Below, in pieces: positions 43,709-52,746 of a DNA stretch of 64,000 nt. Source of the DNA: Faecalicatena_A orotica. Lineage in GTDB: Bacteria > Bacillota > Clostridia > Lachnospirales > Lachnospiraceae. The translations under genes were made by a program, and so were the position numbers. The stretch lies in NCBI RefSeq assembly GCF_040545875.1, contig NZ_JBEPMR010000008.1; one strand, written 5' to 3'. Each line of letters begins with the position of its first letter. Within the stretch, counting starts at the first letter, position 1. Below the pieces are notes generated by a model. It was not told the origin of the DNA. It did not search any database and saw nothing but the letters and a program-made list of their open reading frames with translations.

Positions 43709-45366
43709 TCCCCCTGTTCTTTCGGAATTCTTATTTCGATGGTAGTGTAAAGACCGGGCTCAGAATAAATATGAACAAGATTTTCCTGCCCGTAATGCAG
43801 TGTAATTCTTTCAGCCGTCCCGTAAATACCAAAACTTTTTTCTTCCCCGTTTACCTCGCCGTTTAAAATTCTTTGAATCGCATCCTCAGACATGCCCATC
43901 CCCGAGTCTTTTATTCTTAACACAAGATATCCATCTTCCATCTCCGCCGCTATTGTAATCTTTCCGCCGCCTTTCGTCTTCAGTCCATGATAAATTGCGT
44001 TTTCGATAAATGGCTGTAAAATCAGTTTCAGTACCTTTAATTCGTTAAGATCATCTGGAATACGATATTCGATTTCGAAAAAGTCTTCAAATCTATATTT
44101 TTGTATTACTATGTAATTTTTAATAATTTCAATTTCTTCCTTTAAACGGATTGTTTCGTCACCTTTATGAAGACTGATCCTGTAGTATTTACCCAGTGCC
44201 TGCATTAAAAGGTACACATCCTTGCTCTTCCCCATTAATGCAAGCGCACATACCGAATCAAATGTATTATACAGAAAATGGGGTCTGACCTGGGCATTCA
44301 GAACTTTTAGTTCATATTGCCGTTTTTGCTTCTGCTCCCCCTCGATCTGCCTCAGTAAAGAAACTGTTCTTTGAATCATATGATTGAACCCTGTCTGAAG
44401 ACTGATCATATCCTGATTCGTTTCTAAAACATCTATTTCCTGCAATTGATTTTTTTCCATAACTTTTAATACATGGCTTAATGGTTTTGCAATCGAATTA
44501 TCCAGAACACTCATGCATAAAAAGATAAAAATTGTATATATAATCAAAATTGCAAGCAGTCCGATATTGAACACTTTATATTGGTCATGAACTACGGCCT
44601 TGTCCATCGCAATACTGACAGTGATGGCCGCCGGTCCATAAATCCGTTTATACTCCTGCCCTTCTTTTAACCGTTCAATCGGTTCGGAGATGTAATACAC
44701 ATTTTTAAGTCCGTCCATGATGCTGCAATAAACACTTGAACTTTTAATCGGCTTCAGGATCTGGTCTATGGATATATTACAAATCATCACACCCTTAGGG
44801 AGAGATGTTGCCGGCTCCTTAATCAGGCTGACCACAGAAAGAAATCCATCCTCTTTTCCTTCAAAAAATCCGCCGCCACCGAAATAAACCGAACTTTTCC
44901 CCTTCTTCGCATACACAGTATGGTACCACGATGCCTCCTGTACCGAATTCATAATGGGGGTATATGTTTGACCCCGGGTTTTATGATAATAATTCCCTTC
45001 CAGATCATAAATATAAATAGCATCAATATCCGAATTCAACAAAATTCCGGAGAGTATAGATTGATCCAGATCCTCTTTAAGCTGAGTTTCCTTCGGATTA
45101 TTCAAAAATGCCTGTATTTCATCCACCGACTCCATCAATTTGGAATAACCCTCGGCCTTTTCCACTGCATTGTTCAGCGCATTCTCAATCTTCAGCCACT
45201 CAACTTTTAGATTCGTTTCCATTTCTTTATTCGCATATTTGATTGTTATTCCAAAATAGAATATTAAGAAGAACAATATGATACATAATACACTTAATCC
45301 ATATACATATACAATCTGCTTACGAAACGCAAAATGTCGCCATTTATTTAACAGATTCTTAACCAT
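43705..45366 (-). CDS. YesM-like sensor histidine kinase
   Basis: A 553-residue kinase: a first membrane helix (about 17-36), a large extracellular sensor (about 40-265), a second helix (FNIGLLAILIIYTIFIFLCMSVL), a HAMP-like segment, then the His_kinase domain with phospho-His in NAQVRPHFLYNTFDSVCAL and an HATPase domain (ILQPFIENAIYHGLK, DSGMGMS, SFGIYGTAERI). This is the LytS/YesM class. A leftward promoter TTGATT-N17-TACAAT (45445-45473) precedes it. Its natural partner is the overlapping AraC-type regulator. Confidence 0.9.
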   Translation of the reverse strand: MVKNLLNKWRHFAFRKQIVYVYGLSVLCIILFFLIFYFGITIKYANKEMETNLKVEWLKIENALNNAVEKAEGYSKLMESVDEIQAFLNNPKETQLKEDLDQSILSGILLNSDIDAIYIYDLEGNYYHKTRGQTYTPIMNSVQEASWYHTVYAKKGKSSVYFGGGGFFEGKEDGFLSVVSLIKEPATSLPKGVMICNISIDQILKPIKSSSVYCSIMDGLKNVYYISEPIERLKEGQEYKRIYGPAAITVSIAMDKAVVHDQYKVFNIGLLAILIIYTIFIFLCMSVLDNSIAKPLSHVLKVMEKNQLQEIDVLETNQDMISLQTGFNHMIQRTVSLLRQIEGEQKQKRQYELKVLNAQVRPHFLYNTFDSVCALALMGKSKDVYLLMQALGKYYRISLHKGDETIRLKEEIEIIKNYIVIQKYRFEDFFEIEYRIPDDLNELKVLKLILQPFIENAIYHGLKTKGGGKITIAAEMEDGYLVLRIKDSGMGMSEDAIQRILNGEVNGEEKSFGIYGTAERITLHYGQENLVHIYSEPGLYTTIEIRIPKEQGE

Positions 45367-45444
45367 AACAGTTCTCCTCCTGCAATCAAATTGTTCATAT
45401 TTTTCCCAAAGTACTGGATTCTGGACCTTTCTGAATTAAGTGTA

Positions 45445-45473
45445 ATTGTACATCATAATATTTCTTAAATCAA
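45445..45473 (-). promoter_or_regulatory. Promoter of the YesMN-like operon
   Basis: Read leftward: TTGATT (45468-45473), 17-bp spacer, TACAAT (45445-45450), about 80 bp before the kinase start. Confidence 0.55.
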
Positions 45474-45578
45474 TTAGATTATCCCCTTTTGATTTTTCTC
45501 TTAAATTTTCGTTTTTTATTGTTTCAAAGCACATACAAAACACCTCCTGCGCTACAGGATTCCATGCATTTAAAGAAG

Positions 45579-45607
45579 TTGACAAACCTCTGGATCTACA
45601 ATATAAT
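45579..45607 (+). promoter_or_regulatory. Consensus promoter of the tetR/flavodoxin operon
   Basis: TTGACA (45579-45584), 17-bp spacer, TATAAT (45602-45607): a full consensus match. The palindromes just downstream can block it, so tight repression is likely. Confidence 0.85.
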
Positions 45608-45610
45608 CAT

Positions 45611-45631
45611 TGTTATATAACACTTGTTATA
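45611..45631. promoter_or_regulatory. TetR-type operator cluster
   Basis: Two overlapping palindromes, TGTTAT-ATAACA (45611-45622) and TATAACA-CT-TGTTATA (45616-45631), start 4 bp after the consensus -10 box and end 14 bp before the tetR start. Autorepression is the simplest reading. Confidence 0.7.
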
Positions 45632-45645
45632 TTCGAGGTGAAAAG

Positions 45646-46251
45646 ATGCCAAAACAGAAAATCACGAAAAAAATGATATTGGATGCAGCCTTTACGCTCC
45701 TCCGTACACAAGGGTACGAATCCCTGAATGCCAGAAACATTGCCAGTCAGACCGGCTGTTCTGTGCAGCCGATATATAGCTGCTACTCCAACATGTCAGA
45801 GCTGATGGAGGAATTGTTTTTATATACCCAGCAATACCTGACTGCATATATAGAAAAAAACGCAGACAAAAATTATTACTTTGCATCCATCGGGCGGTGC
45901 CATATCGGATTTGCCAGAGAGGAAAAGTATTTATTCTGCTTTCTGTTCCTATCCAAATACATGCATGTTAACAGTCTGGAAGATATCTACAGACAATGTG
46001 CAAGGCAGGACGTTGCAAAGGATATCATGAAAACGCTGTCTATCAGTGATGCCTCCGCGAAGCAGCTCTATCTGCATATGATGCTGTACACACACGGAAT
46101 CGCTTCTATGATAGCTGCCGGCGCCGCAGATATCCCGGATGAAGAAATACACAGGCTTGTTAATTCTGCATTCCATGCATTTTTGAAGCAGGCCAAAGAA
46201 CCCGTAGGAGTTAAGGACCTTTCTGGAATAAAGGAGGAACAGATAAGATGA
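45646..46251 (+). CDS. TetR-family regulator
   Basis: A 201-residue regulator with an N-terminal TetR HTH (KKMILDAAFTLLRTQGYESLNARNIASQTGCSVQPIYSCYSNMSELMEELF, about 8-58) and an all-helical ligand domain. ATG 45646 follows GAGGTGAAAAG; an upstream in-frame start would extend into the operators. It overlaps the first flavodoxin-like gene by 4 bp, so all three genes are one unit. Ligand unknown; the targets suggest redox-active or electrophilic compounds. Confidence 0.88.
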   Translation: MPKQKITKKMILDAAFTLLRTQGYESLNARNIASQTGCSVQPIYSCYSNMSELMEELFLYTQQYLTAYIEKNADKNYYFASIGRCHIGFAREEKYLFCFLFLSKYMHVNSLEDIYRQCARQDVAKDIMKTLSISDASAKQLYLHMMLYTHGIASMIAAGAADIPDEEIHRLVNSAFHAFLKQAKEPVGVKDLSGIKEEQIR

Positions 46252-46751
46252 AATTAATTATCCATGATTTGACCGAAGATACCCTGCAAAAGATTTATCC
46301 TGAAATCGCCGCAGAATATATCATTATTTCGGATTGTGATAATATACAGCCCTGTATCGGCTGTTTTGGCTGCTGGCTGAAAACTCCGGGAGCCTGTATC
46401 ATCAAGGATGCATATTGTGAGATGGGTAAAAACATCGCCATGTGCAGTGAAGTGCTGATTATCAGTAAATGCGTCTATGGCAGCTACAGTCCCTTTATAA
46501 AAAATGTACTGGACAGAAGCATTTCCTATATCCATCCATATTTTACATTTAAAAATGGAGAAATGCACCACCAGCAGCGTTATAAGAGAGACTTTGATCT
46601 AAAGGTCATCTTCTATGGTGGTGATATAACTACAGAGGAAAAAGAAACCGCCCAGAAACTGGTAAGGGCAAATGCAGTCAACCTTTACTGTACCGTAAAA
46701 TCTGTGACTTTTTTGGATTCTATACAAGAAATGGAGGCACTGGACATATGA
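46248..46751 (+). CDS. Flavodoxin-like/NAD(P)H-dependent FMN oxidoreductase (167 aa)
   Basis: A short flavodoxin-fold protein that resembles the NADPH-dependent FMN reductase group. It lacks the usual N-terminal GSPR phosphate loop, but has the central PCIGCFGCWLKTPGACIIKD segment found in IscA-like flavoprotein (iron-sulfur flavoprotein) relatives, and SKCVYGSYSPFIKNVLDRS, equivalent to the TPVYxGxxSxxLKxFIDR motif. It overlaps both neighbours by 4 bp. It may work as a pair with the next protein. Confidence 0.75.
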   Translation: MKLIIHDLTEDTLQKIYPEIAAEYIIISDCDNIQPCIGCFGCWLKTPGACIIKDAYCEMGKNIAMCSEVLIISKCVYGSYSPFIKNVLDRSISYIHPYFTFKNGEMHHQQRYKRDFDLKVIFYGGDITTEEKETAQKLVRANAVNLYCTVKSVTFLDSIQEMEALDI

Positions 46752-47389
46752 AGATTGCTCTGATAAACGGAAGTCCAAAGGCAAAGGGCAGCGCTTCCGG
46801 CCTTATATTAAAAGAACTGCAGGAACTGCTCTCCCCTGAAAATAAGATTGTAAATCTTCACTTTAGAAAAAAACAGCCCGGCAGCAGTGATTTACAACTC
46901 CTTAGGAACAGTAATGTAATGGTCTTTGCATTCCCTCTTTACGTTGACTCTCTCCCCTCGCACCTGCTGTCATGCCTGATTCAGTTGGAGGATGAGCTTA
47001 AAAATGCTGCCTTTTCAAAGGACTGCACGGTTTATGCCATTGCAAACTGCGGTTTTTACGAAGGCTGTCAAAATATCCTTGCCCTGAATATCATGAAGAA
47101 CTGGTGTGCCAGAGCCGGAGTAATCTGGGGCGGCGGGCTCGGAGTCGGTGCCGGGGGAATGATGCCTGTCATAAACAGTATTGCTGCCGGAAAAGGGCCC
47201 AAGAAGAACTTTTCCGGTGCATTAAATACGCTGTCTGACAGGATTTCTCGTCAGGAAACCATAGAAAATATATGTTTCTCCCCGAATTTCCCACGGTTTC
47301 TATATAAACTGGCCGGTGAAATGGGCTGGCGTAAGGCAGTGAAAGACAACGGGCTGAAACGCCGCGACCTGTCGCGCAAACAAGTCTGA
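46748..47389 (+). CDS. Flavodoxin-like NAD(P)H-dependent oxidoreductase (213 aa)
   Basis: A 213-residue protein beginning MKIALINGSPKAKGSASG, the FMN phosphate loop of flavodoxin_2/FMN reductases, followed by VMVFAFPLYVDSLPSHLLSCL, the flavin-ring loop. A C-terminal extension (FSPNFPRFLYKLAGEMGWRKAVKDNGLKRRDL) is typical of Clostridial members next to TetR genes. It complements the preceding protein, which lacks the phosphate loop, so the two might form a heterodimer. A CAAGTCTG-agcac-CAGACTTG hairpin overlaps the stop (47381-47401). Confidence 0.8.
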   Translation: MKIALINGSPKAKGSASGLILKELQELLSPENKIVNLHFRKKQPGSSDLQLLRNSNVMVFAFPLYVDSLPSHLLSCLIQLEDELKNAAFSKDCTVYAIANCGFYEGCQNILALNIMKNWCARAGVIWGGGLGVGAGGMMPVINSIAAGKGPKKNFSGALNTLSDRISRQETIENICFSPNFPRFLYKLAGEMGWRKAVKDNGLKRRDLSRKQV

Positions 47390-47477
47390 GCACCAGACTT
47401 GTTACTGTCCGCGTTACTATTGTTGCTGTTTGCGCTCTTATAAGGTGCACGTCATGGTCTAAACTAAGGAGATACTT

Positions 47478-47976
47478 ATGAAACTGGAAGAATTAGTAAT
47501 TGAAAATTGCAATCGCCTGAATGAAAATGATTTACTCATCTGGAAATATATACAGAAGCATAAAAAGGAATGCTGTGAGATTGCGATTGAAGATCTGGCG
47601 AAGAAATGCAGCATTTCAAGGACTACCATATCCCGGTTTACAAAAAAATTGTCCTTCGATGGATTCCGGGAGTTTAAAGTCCATCTAAAGATGGAATATA
47701 ATGAAGAATTGACTGAATGCGGAGTCATCATTGATGATGGATACCATATTCTTCTTCCAGATTTTCGCTGTCTGCTAAAAAATTCTCTTTTGAAGAAAGC
47801 AATTGATGCAGGAACATCCGGCGGAAATTTTTTTGTCTCTCTTCTGATTACAAATCAGCTTGCCCGGCTATTTAACTCAGGCAGACAATGATAGAACAAA
47901 TATGGTGATTTCTTTAACTCCTGATATCTATTCCATAGCAGACATATCAAAACATATTTGTAAATTTACCGTATAA
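47478..47976 (+). pseudogene. RpiR/MurR-family regulator remnant
   Basis: ATG with an AAGGAG ribosome site starts a good RpiR-type HTH (residues 1-78: NENDLLIWKYIQKHKKECCEIAIEDLAKKCSISRTTISRFTKKLSFDGFREFKVHLK). After that the frame loses resemblance and stops at 47891. In a second frame, 47884-47976 encodes NDRTNMVISLTPDIYSIADISKH, which looks like a piece of the SIS sugar-phosphate-binding domain. Intact members have about 280 residues. It is best read as a frameshifted and internally deleted gene at the border of the replication region. Confidence 0.7.
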
Positions 47977-48360
47977 ATTGAAGGATATCTTGCATTATAT
48001 ATAATTTTTATCGTATTAATAAGTTGTAAAGTATATTGTTTTGAATTTTTTCCTGCATTTTGTACCCTAATATTTGTTTTTCAAGCTGATTAAATAATTT
48101 ATTTGAAACTAATTATAATATAAATTAAATATTTTTGTTTCTTTTTCATCTTAATAATTTACTTGCATTTATTATTTAATCTGCAGTCATCTTTTGTATG
48201 TCAAAAATCCTGACAAATTTCTGGTTCCCCTCCAGCCAATCTCTTCTTCCTGTCCTTTCCTTATCTGCAATTCATAAGAAAGTATCGTTTGCAAATACCA
48301 TCTGCATGCTATATAATTAGAATTTAGATAATTATAACTATAACTATTGAGGTGAATCTA
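47977..48360. promoter_or_regulatory. AT-rich region upstream of the initiator gene
   Basis: No gene. The promoter TTGCAA (48289-48294), 17-bp spacer, TATAAT (48312-48317) leads to the initiator start. Just after it, ATAATTATAACTATAACTATT contains a short direct repeat where Rep could autoregulate. The rest (47980-48180) is featureless AT-rich DNA. Confidence 0.5.
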
Positions 48361-49953
48361 ATGGTTGATACCACAAATGAAAGCCAATATGAAAAATGTA
48401 AAAAAATGGCACACTTTATCCAGCCGAATATCCACCCCCACATCATGACCACCTATGAAAAGGTGATCAAGGAACGCCAGCCCGGTATATACATTTATAA
48501 GAACTATATACGTGATCTGGACCCTTCTGCTTCTAAAGCCCCTTTGTTGGAAGATATCATTGCAATGTCCACTTATATTGCCCTTTCCAAAGAAAGCATT
48601 GACCAGGCAATTAAGACATACCATGAAAACCGAAGAGTTTACAAAAGGAATTGGCTTAACAGCATAAAAGAAGAAATCACCTCTCCAGATAAGATGAAGC
48701 CAAAAAATCCACAGCTACTGCGGAAATTTGCAGAATCGAAACACATGATGGATGCCCTTGACCGGTCCAATCTGCAGGAACAGACAATCGAAGAAATTAT
48801 GTTGGAAAAGTATGAGGAATTAGAGAACTGGAGAAGTGATACAACGGCTCCTATTACAGATTTTTACTTTCTTGGAAAGAAACCGGTCAAATCTATTTCC
48901 AATGGCTTTGTAAATGATATTACTTTTGAATCTCTTACGATCATTAAGAATTTATTTGGAGGGTCGATTGAGGGATTCAATGTAAAATATCCTACGAATA
49001 TGTCAGAATATCCGGTCTTTAATTACAGGAGTTCCTGGCTGGATTTTGAGCCCGCCCTGATCGAGAATGAGCTGATCTTTCTAAATCAGTATGAATTTGA
49101 GGATGACGATAAGAATGTATTTGGAGATATTAAGGTACAGTACAGCCCTGAGCAGAAACTGCCCGCCACTACATCAAAAAAGGCTATATCCAGAATAGAA
49201 AAGGATTATCAGGTCGATTATTTAAAACAAAAGGAGCTGGACATGAAGGATCATGAAATCATGACCCAGTTATTTAACCTGATTAATGGCGAAAACCTGA
49301 ATGACCAGTATATAAGCTGTGATCTGCGGGATTTTGTAAGAAAGATATTTCATATAAAGGTACCCCGAAAAGTGCATTATGATGATGTAGAAAACAGATT
49401 AAAGAAACTTAAGAGTTTCGATTATACCATTACAGTGAAAAGTAAAGAAACTGGCGAAATCGTCGAAACAACGAGTCTTGGACTGCTGAACTATATTAAT
49501 ATCAACTACAAAGACAATATCCTGCAGTTTACACCTTCTGAGCAGTGGAAGCGTACCTATGTCCAGAAAAAATATATCAATATACTGGCCGATTCTTATA
49601 CTACGATAGCCTCGACCCAGACAAAAGGTATTATGATGATCCTTCAGCAGGAGCGTCTGACAGAATACAGCAAGGGTTCGTCTTCCAAGACATTCAGCCT
49701 GAAGTTCTTCCGTGCCCATATGAAGCTGCAGCGTATTGGAAATGCTGCACTGATCAAAGAGCTGACCCACCATCTCTCTATACTGAAAAACGAACAGATT
49801 GTTGTAAAAGACTTTGATTTCATCAATAAAAATTCTGCACTGCATATCGAATTTATGGATCTGGAAGACAAAGAATTGTTTGCTTATGAGTATAACACAA
49901 AAAATGCCCTGGAATCATCAGATGTAATTGATACAGATTTTAAAGAAATATAG
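48361..49953 (+). CDS. Replication initiator-like protein (Rep)
   Basis: A 530-residue basic-acidic protein. The C-terminal 200 residues (LKKLKSFDYTITVKSKETGE, TPSEQWKRTYVQKKYINILADSYTTIASTQTKGIMMILQQERL, KTFSLKFFRAHMKLQRIGNAALIKELTHHLSILKNEQIVVKDF) read like the tandem winged-helix fold of iteron-binding Rep_3/RepB initiators. The N-terminal half is not recognised. ATG 48361 has TTGAGGTG at correct spacing. It lies directly before an array of direct repeats and upstream of parAB, the standard iteron-replicon order. Family assignment is inferred from position and fold pattern, so moderate confidence. A terminator follows at 50016-50056. Confidence 0.72.
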   Translation: MVDTTNESQYEKCKKMAHFIQPNIHPHIMTTYEKVIKERQPGIYIYKNYIRDLDPSASKAPLLEDIIAMSTYIALSKESIDQAIKTYHENRRVYKRNWLNSIKEEITSPDKMKPKNPQLLRKFAESKHMMDALDRSNLQEQTIEEIMLEKYEELENWRSDTTAPITDFYFLGKKPVKSISNGFVNDITFESLTIIKNLFGGSIEGFNVKYPTNMSEYPVFNYRSSWLDFEPALIENELIFLNQYEFEDDDKNVFGDIKVQYSPEQKLPATTSKKAISRIEKDYQVDYLKQKELDMKDHEIMTQLFNLINGENLNDQYISCDLRDFVRKIFHIKVPRKVHYDDVENRLKKLKSFDYTITVKSKETGEIVETTSLGLLNYININYKDNILQFTPSEQWKRTYVQKKYINILADSYTTIASTQTKGIMMILQQERLTEYSKGSSSKTFSLKFFRAHMKLQRIGNAALIKELTHHLSILKNEQIVVKDFDFINKNSALHIEFMDLEDKELFAYEYNTKNALESSDVIDTDFKEI

Positions 49954-50015
49954 TCGTCTCTGCCCAATAATGCCGTGTACCCCCAAAAAATGCGTACAGC
50001 AGCCTACAGAGCCGC

Positions 50016-50056
50016 CAAAGGACCTAAATCTGCTTTAAGGTTTATGGTCCTTTTTT
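50016..50056 (+). terminator. Terminator after rep
   Basis: AAAGGACC pairs with GGTCCTTT and is followed by T(6), 60 bp after the rep stop and just before the iterons. Confidence 0.75.
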
Positions 50057-50101
50057 TCAATACTATTCTTGAATCCTTGCTTCAGACTCTTAAACCCATG
50101 A

Positions 50102-50541
50102 TTTAGTCGCTATCTTTCCCTAAAAGCCACCTTAGGCCTATCTGGAATTCGTATATTTCCCTCGTAAATTTAGTCGCTATCTCCCTGATGTCCTTTTCTA
50201 CATTTAGTCGCTATCTTTGTTCAGTTTCGGTAAAATATACCGGCCAAGCTTGTTTTTCTGCGCCTATTATTTGCATTTAGTCCGTGATTTTGTGCGTATT
50301 TTTTTTATTTTACTTCATTCAACGTATTCAGTCCGCTTTTTTGTGCGTATTTTTTTATTGGTGAATATGTGTTAACTATCTCTCCTTTTCTCTTCTGCCC
50401 TGTTTTTTTATACCGAAGGAATAATTAGTCCGTAATTTTGTGCGTAATTTTTCAACGAATTTTTCCAACAGACATCTGTTGCAGCCAATTTTGTCGCTAT
50501 CTTTTTCAAAATTCTTGGTTTTCAATTTTGTCGCTATCTTT
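50102..50541 (+). repeat. Iteron family A (5 copies, TTTAGTCGCTATCT)
   Basis: Direct repeats starting at 50102, 50169, 50203, 50489 and 50526, all in the same orientation. Consensus TTTAGTCGCTATCT; the last two read TTTTGTCGC. They share the TTTAGTC-GC core with family B but have a different second half, which suggests the same or two related proteins bind both. Confidence 0.85.
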
Positions 50542-51194
50542 TCTTCACAGAATATATGACAACTGGATACCTTTCTTTGAAAGGCCTGAATATCATAATT
50601 TTTTTGGTTGAGCGAGGCTTGTATTCTATTCATTATCCATAATTAGTCCGCTTTTTTGTGCGTATTTTTTTATTTTATTCAATTTAGTGCGGAATATAGT
50701 GTGTGTTTTTTCGTTTTTTAAAATTTAGTTCGCAATTTTGTGTATGATTTTTTAAGTTTTTTAGTTTAGTCCGAGATTTTGTGCGCATATTTTTTATAAA
50801 AATATTTGGTCCGCTTTTTTGTGCGCGACTTTTCTAAATGAAAAATTTTTAAGATATTCATTTAATTTTTTATAACTTATTTAGTCCGCTTTTTTATGCG
50901 CGACTTTTTAACAATTATCAATTCTTAGTAATTTAGTCCGCTTATTTGTGTGTATTTTTTTATTTTAACTAAGTAATTAACATTTAGTACGTTATTTTAT
51001 GCGTTATTTTTTTTTATTTTTTTTCTATTTTTTTTTCTCTTGTTTCCCCTATGTGCCAAATGCCCGTAACCCTTGTATTTTAGGCATTTTTTCTGAATTC
51101 TCCTTAGAAACTGTCTGAATTTACACAGGGAGAAAAACGCGTAATTTACGCAATTTTCCATATTTGGTTCGCTATTTTGTGCATGGTTTTCTAA
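50276..51194 (+). repeat. Iteron family B (12 copies), putative replication origin
   Basis: Copies start at 50276, 50327, 50424, 50642, 50683, 50724, 50765, 50805, 50880, 50932, 50983 and 51163, all same orientation. Each is TTTAGTCCGC-like, then about 4-6 T/A, then TTTGTGCG-like, then a T-rich run, about 31 bp in all. Start-to-start distances of 40-41 bp (four in a row) and 48-52 bp correspond to about four and five helical turns. The block is AT-rich with no gene and sits between rep and the HTH protein gene, fitting an iteron origin. The best copies are 50327, 50642, 50805 and 50880. Confidence 0.85.
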
Positions 51195-51519
51195 TTTTAC
51201 AAATGCTCAAATATATAGTATATTAAAAAACATGGATAACCTAATTAAAAGTTGCAGCTTCTAATTAAACTATCCATGTCTTGAAATTATAATTTGTAGC
51301 TTTTCTCACCAGTTGAGCTACATGTTGCAACACCGACGAATCGTTAACATTATGAGGCTAATGTGAAACCAATTGCCGATACTGTGATAATATTATAGTC
51401 TATTTTATATTCTATTTCAAGTATTATTACACTTCTGGTCGATAATTGGTGTTATTGTTGTACCCGGATTTGCTTTTGCATATTCTGTCACAGCATATTG
51501 GCCGGACGGGGTGATGAAC
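51195..51519 (+). promoter_or_regulatory. Leader region of the zinc-finger/HTH gene
   Basis: No gene. A hairpin with CATGGATA and TAATTA pairing with TAATTA and TATCCATG spans 51231-51278, and GTAGCT/AGCTAC (51296-51321) forms another. TATTATAGT-like -10 sequences lie near 51390. Structured leaders are common for copy-number control, but I cannot show a function here. Confidence 0.4.
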
Positions 51520-52746
51520 TTGGAATTGTCAAAATACGCACGCATCGGTAAAGCTCCTCTTATAAAAGCTATTGGAGTACAGGAAAATCATAAAGAAACT
51601 TATTATACGGAAAGCCAGGAGCTGGATCGGACAGCATCTGGCTGTTTTGCGTGTCCTAATTACAAGAATATTGATTTCTATGAATATATGCCTGCAGAAA
51701 TTCAAAAAGAAGCCTGTAATAACTGCAAAAATTGCCCTCATGCCGTATATAAGACTATAACTCATGAGCATGTAAAGTATATAAATGAACGGAATATGTA
51801 CGGAAACGCCCCCCGGCTGAAGGCTATTGCCCTGAAACTCCTTGTTATCTATCATTTTTCCTGCCCGGACGAACGTGGTTTTGTCCGCAGCCTGTCTCCT
51901 AAAGAGCTGGCCTCTTATCTGGGCTGTACGGTTCGCTCCATTAAGAATGCTAACCGCAAACTGGAGAATTATGGATACATTATGTACTGCAATGACGGCT
52001 CTAAAAACCGTTTTCATGTTATTCTTTCAGAATACACTACTTATGCACTGAGCGCCAAAGAAGGCGGACGCGGTTATGCAACTTTTAACCGCTGTTTTCT
52101 GGACGAGTTGGTCAAATTGCAGGATCTGAATCAACTGCGTGTTTTCTTACGTGCAGCCTTGGATATGGATACAAATCGTAATCCGGAACGTGAATTGATA
52201 CAGGAAAACCAATATTCCTTCCTTCGCAGCTTCCTGCCTCGTTATTGTAAGCCTAATATCATTAAAAAAGCCTTATCTGCCGCCTCTAACCTCTTTCAGG
52301 TTGCTTTTGGAGAAGACGTTATTGCTTTAAAAATGAATCCAGAATGCCACGGCCGGCGTGATTTTGAGAAAAATAATAAGGAAAACACCGATATTATCAA
52401 GAAATACATAGAAAAATTAGATTCCGTAATGAAACATGCCAATGCTGCAATCATGAAGAAACAGCCTGTTACAGAGGACGATCTTGATGCATTAAAGCAG
52501 GCGGGTATCCAGAGCCGTGCCGGTTCTCTCCGTAAGCTGTATGTTCCTTTTAATCTGACTGACGATGATCTAAAGGACCTTGGCTGTCTGGGCAGTACAT
52601 ATTCTGTAGAATCAGTGCTTGAATGTGTTGGATATGTCTATGAACAGTATCAAAGTAAGTTTAAAATGAGCAGTATTGGAGCTCTGATCCGTACTATCTT
52701 AAAAGAAAACAATTCACAAACTGAACTTTTTTATGCTTTTAGCTAA
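51520..52746 (+). CDS. Zinc-finger/helix-turn-helix protein linked to the origin
   Basis: A protein of about 408 residues. The N-terminal part has five cysteines, CFAC followed about 20 residues later by CNNCKNC, which look like a zinc-binding module. Next comes an HTH-like segment (RSLSPKELASYLGCTVRSIKNANRKLENYGYI, about residues 125-160), and a helical C-terminal half. The start is uncertain: GGGGTG at 51508-51513 fits TTG 51520; GTG 51511 and ATG 51514 are too close to it. I do not recognise the family. Its place just after the iterons and in the same direction as rep suggests a replication accessory or copy-control protein. Confidence 0.65.
   Translation: MELSKYARIGKAPLIKAIGVQENHKETYYTESQELDRTASGCFACPNYKNIDFYEYMPAEIQKEACNNCKNCPHAVYKTITHEHVKYINERNMYGNAPRLKAIALKLLVIYHFSCPDERGFVRSLSPKELASYLGCTVRSIKNANRKLENYGYIMYCNDGSKNRFHVILSEYTTYALSAKEGGRGYATFNRCFLDELVKLQDLNQLRVFLRAALDMDTNRNPERELIQENQYSFLRSFLPRYCKPNIIKKALSAASNLFQVAFGEDVIALKMNPECHGRRDFEKNNKENTDIIKKYIEKLDSVMKHANAAIMKKQPVTEDDLDALKQAGIQSRAGSLRKLYVPFNLTDDDLKDLGCLGSTYSVESVLECVGYVYEQYQSKFKMSSIGALIRTILKENNSQTELFYAFS

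Noticed and set aside
50376..50633. 85-codon minus-strand frame in the iteron block
   Set aside because: It overlaps several iterons, has low-complexity sequence and no ribosome site; chance frame.
50102..51194. CRISPR array
   Set aside because: Repeats are short, imperfect and irregularly spaced, with no constant-length spacers and no cas genes; iterons explain them better.
51296..51321. tRNA-like sequence on the minus strand (a D-arm-like GCTCAACTGGT)
   Set aside because: Only a GTAGCT/AGCTAC hairpin is formed; there is no acceptor stem, anticodon arm or T arm at correct distances.
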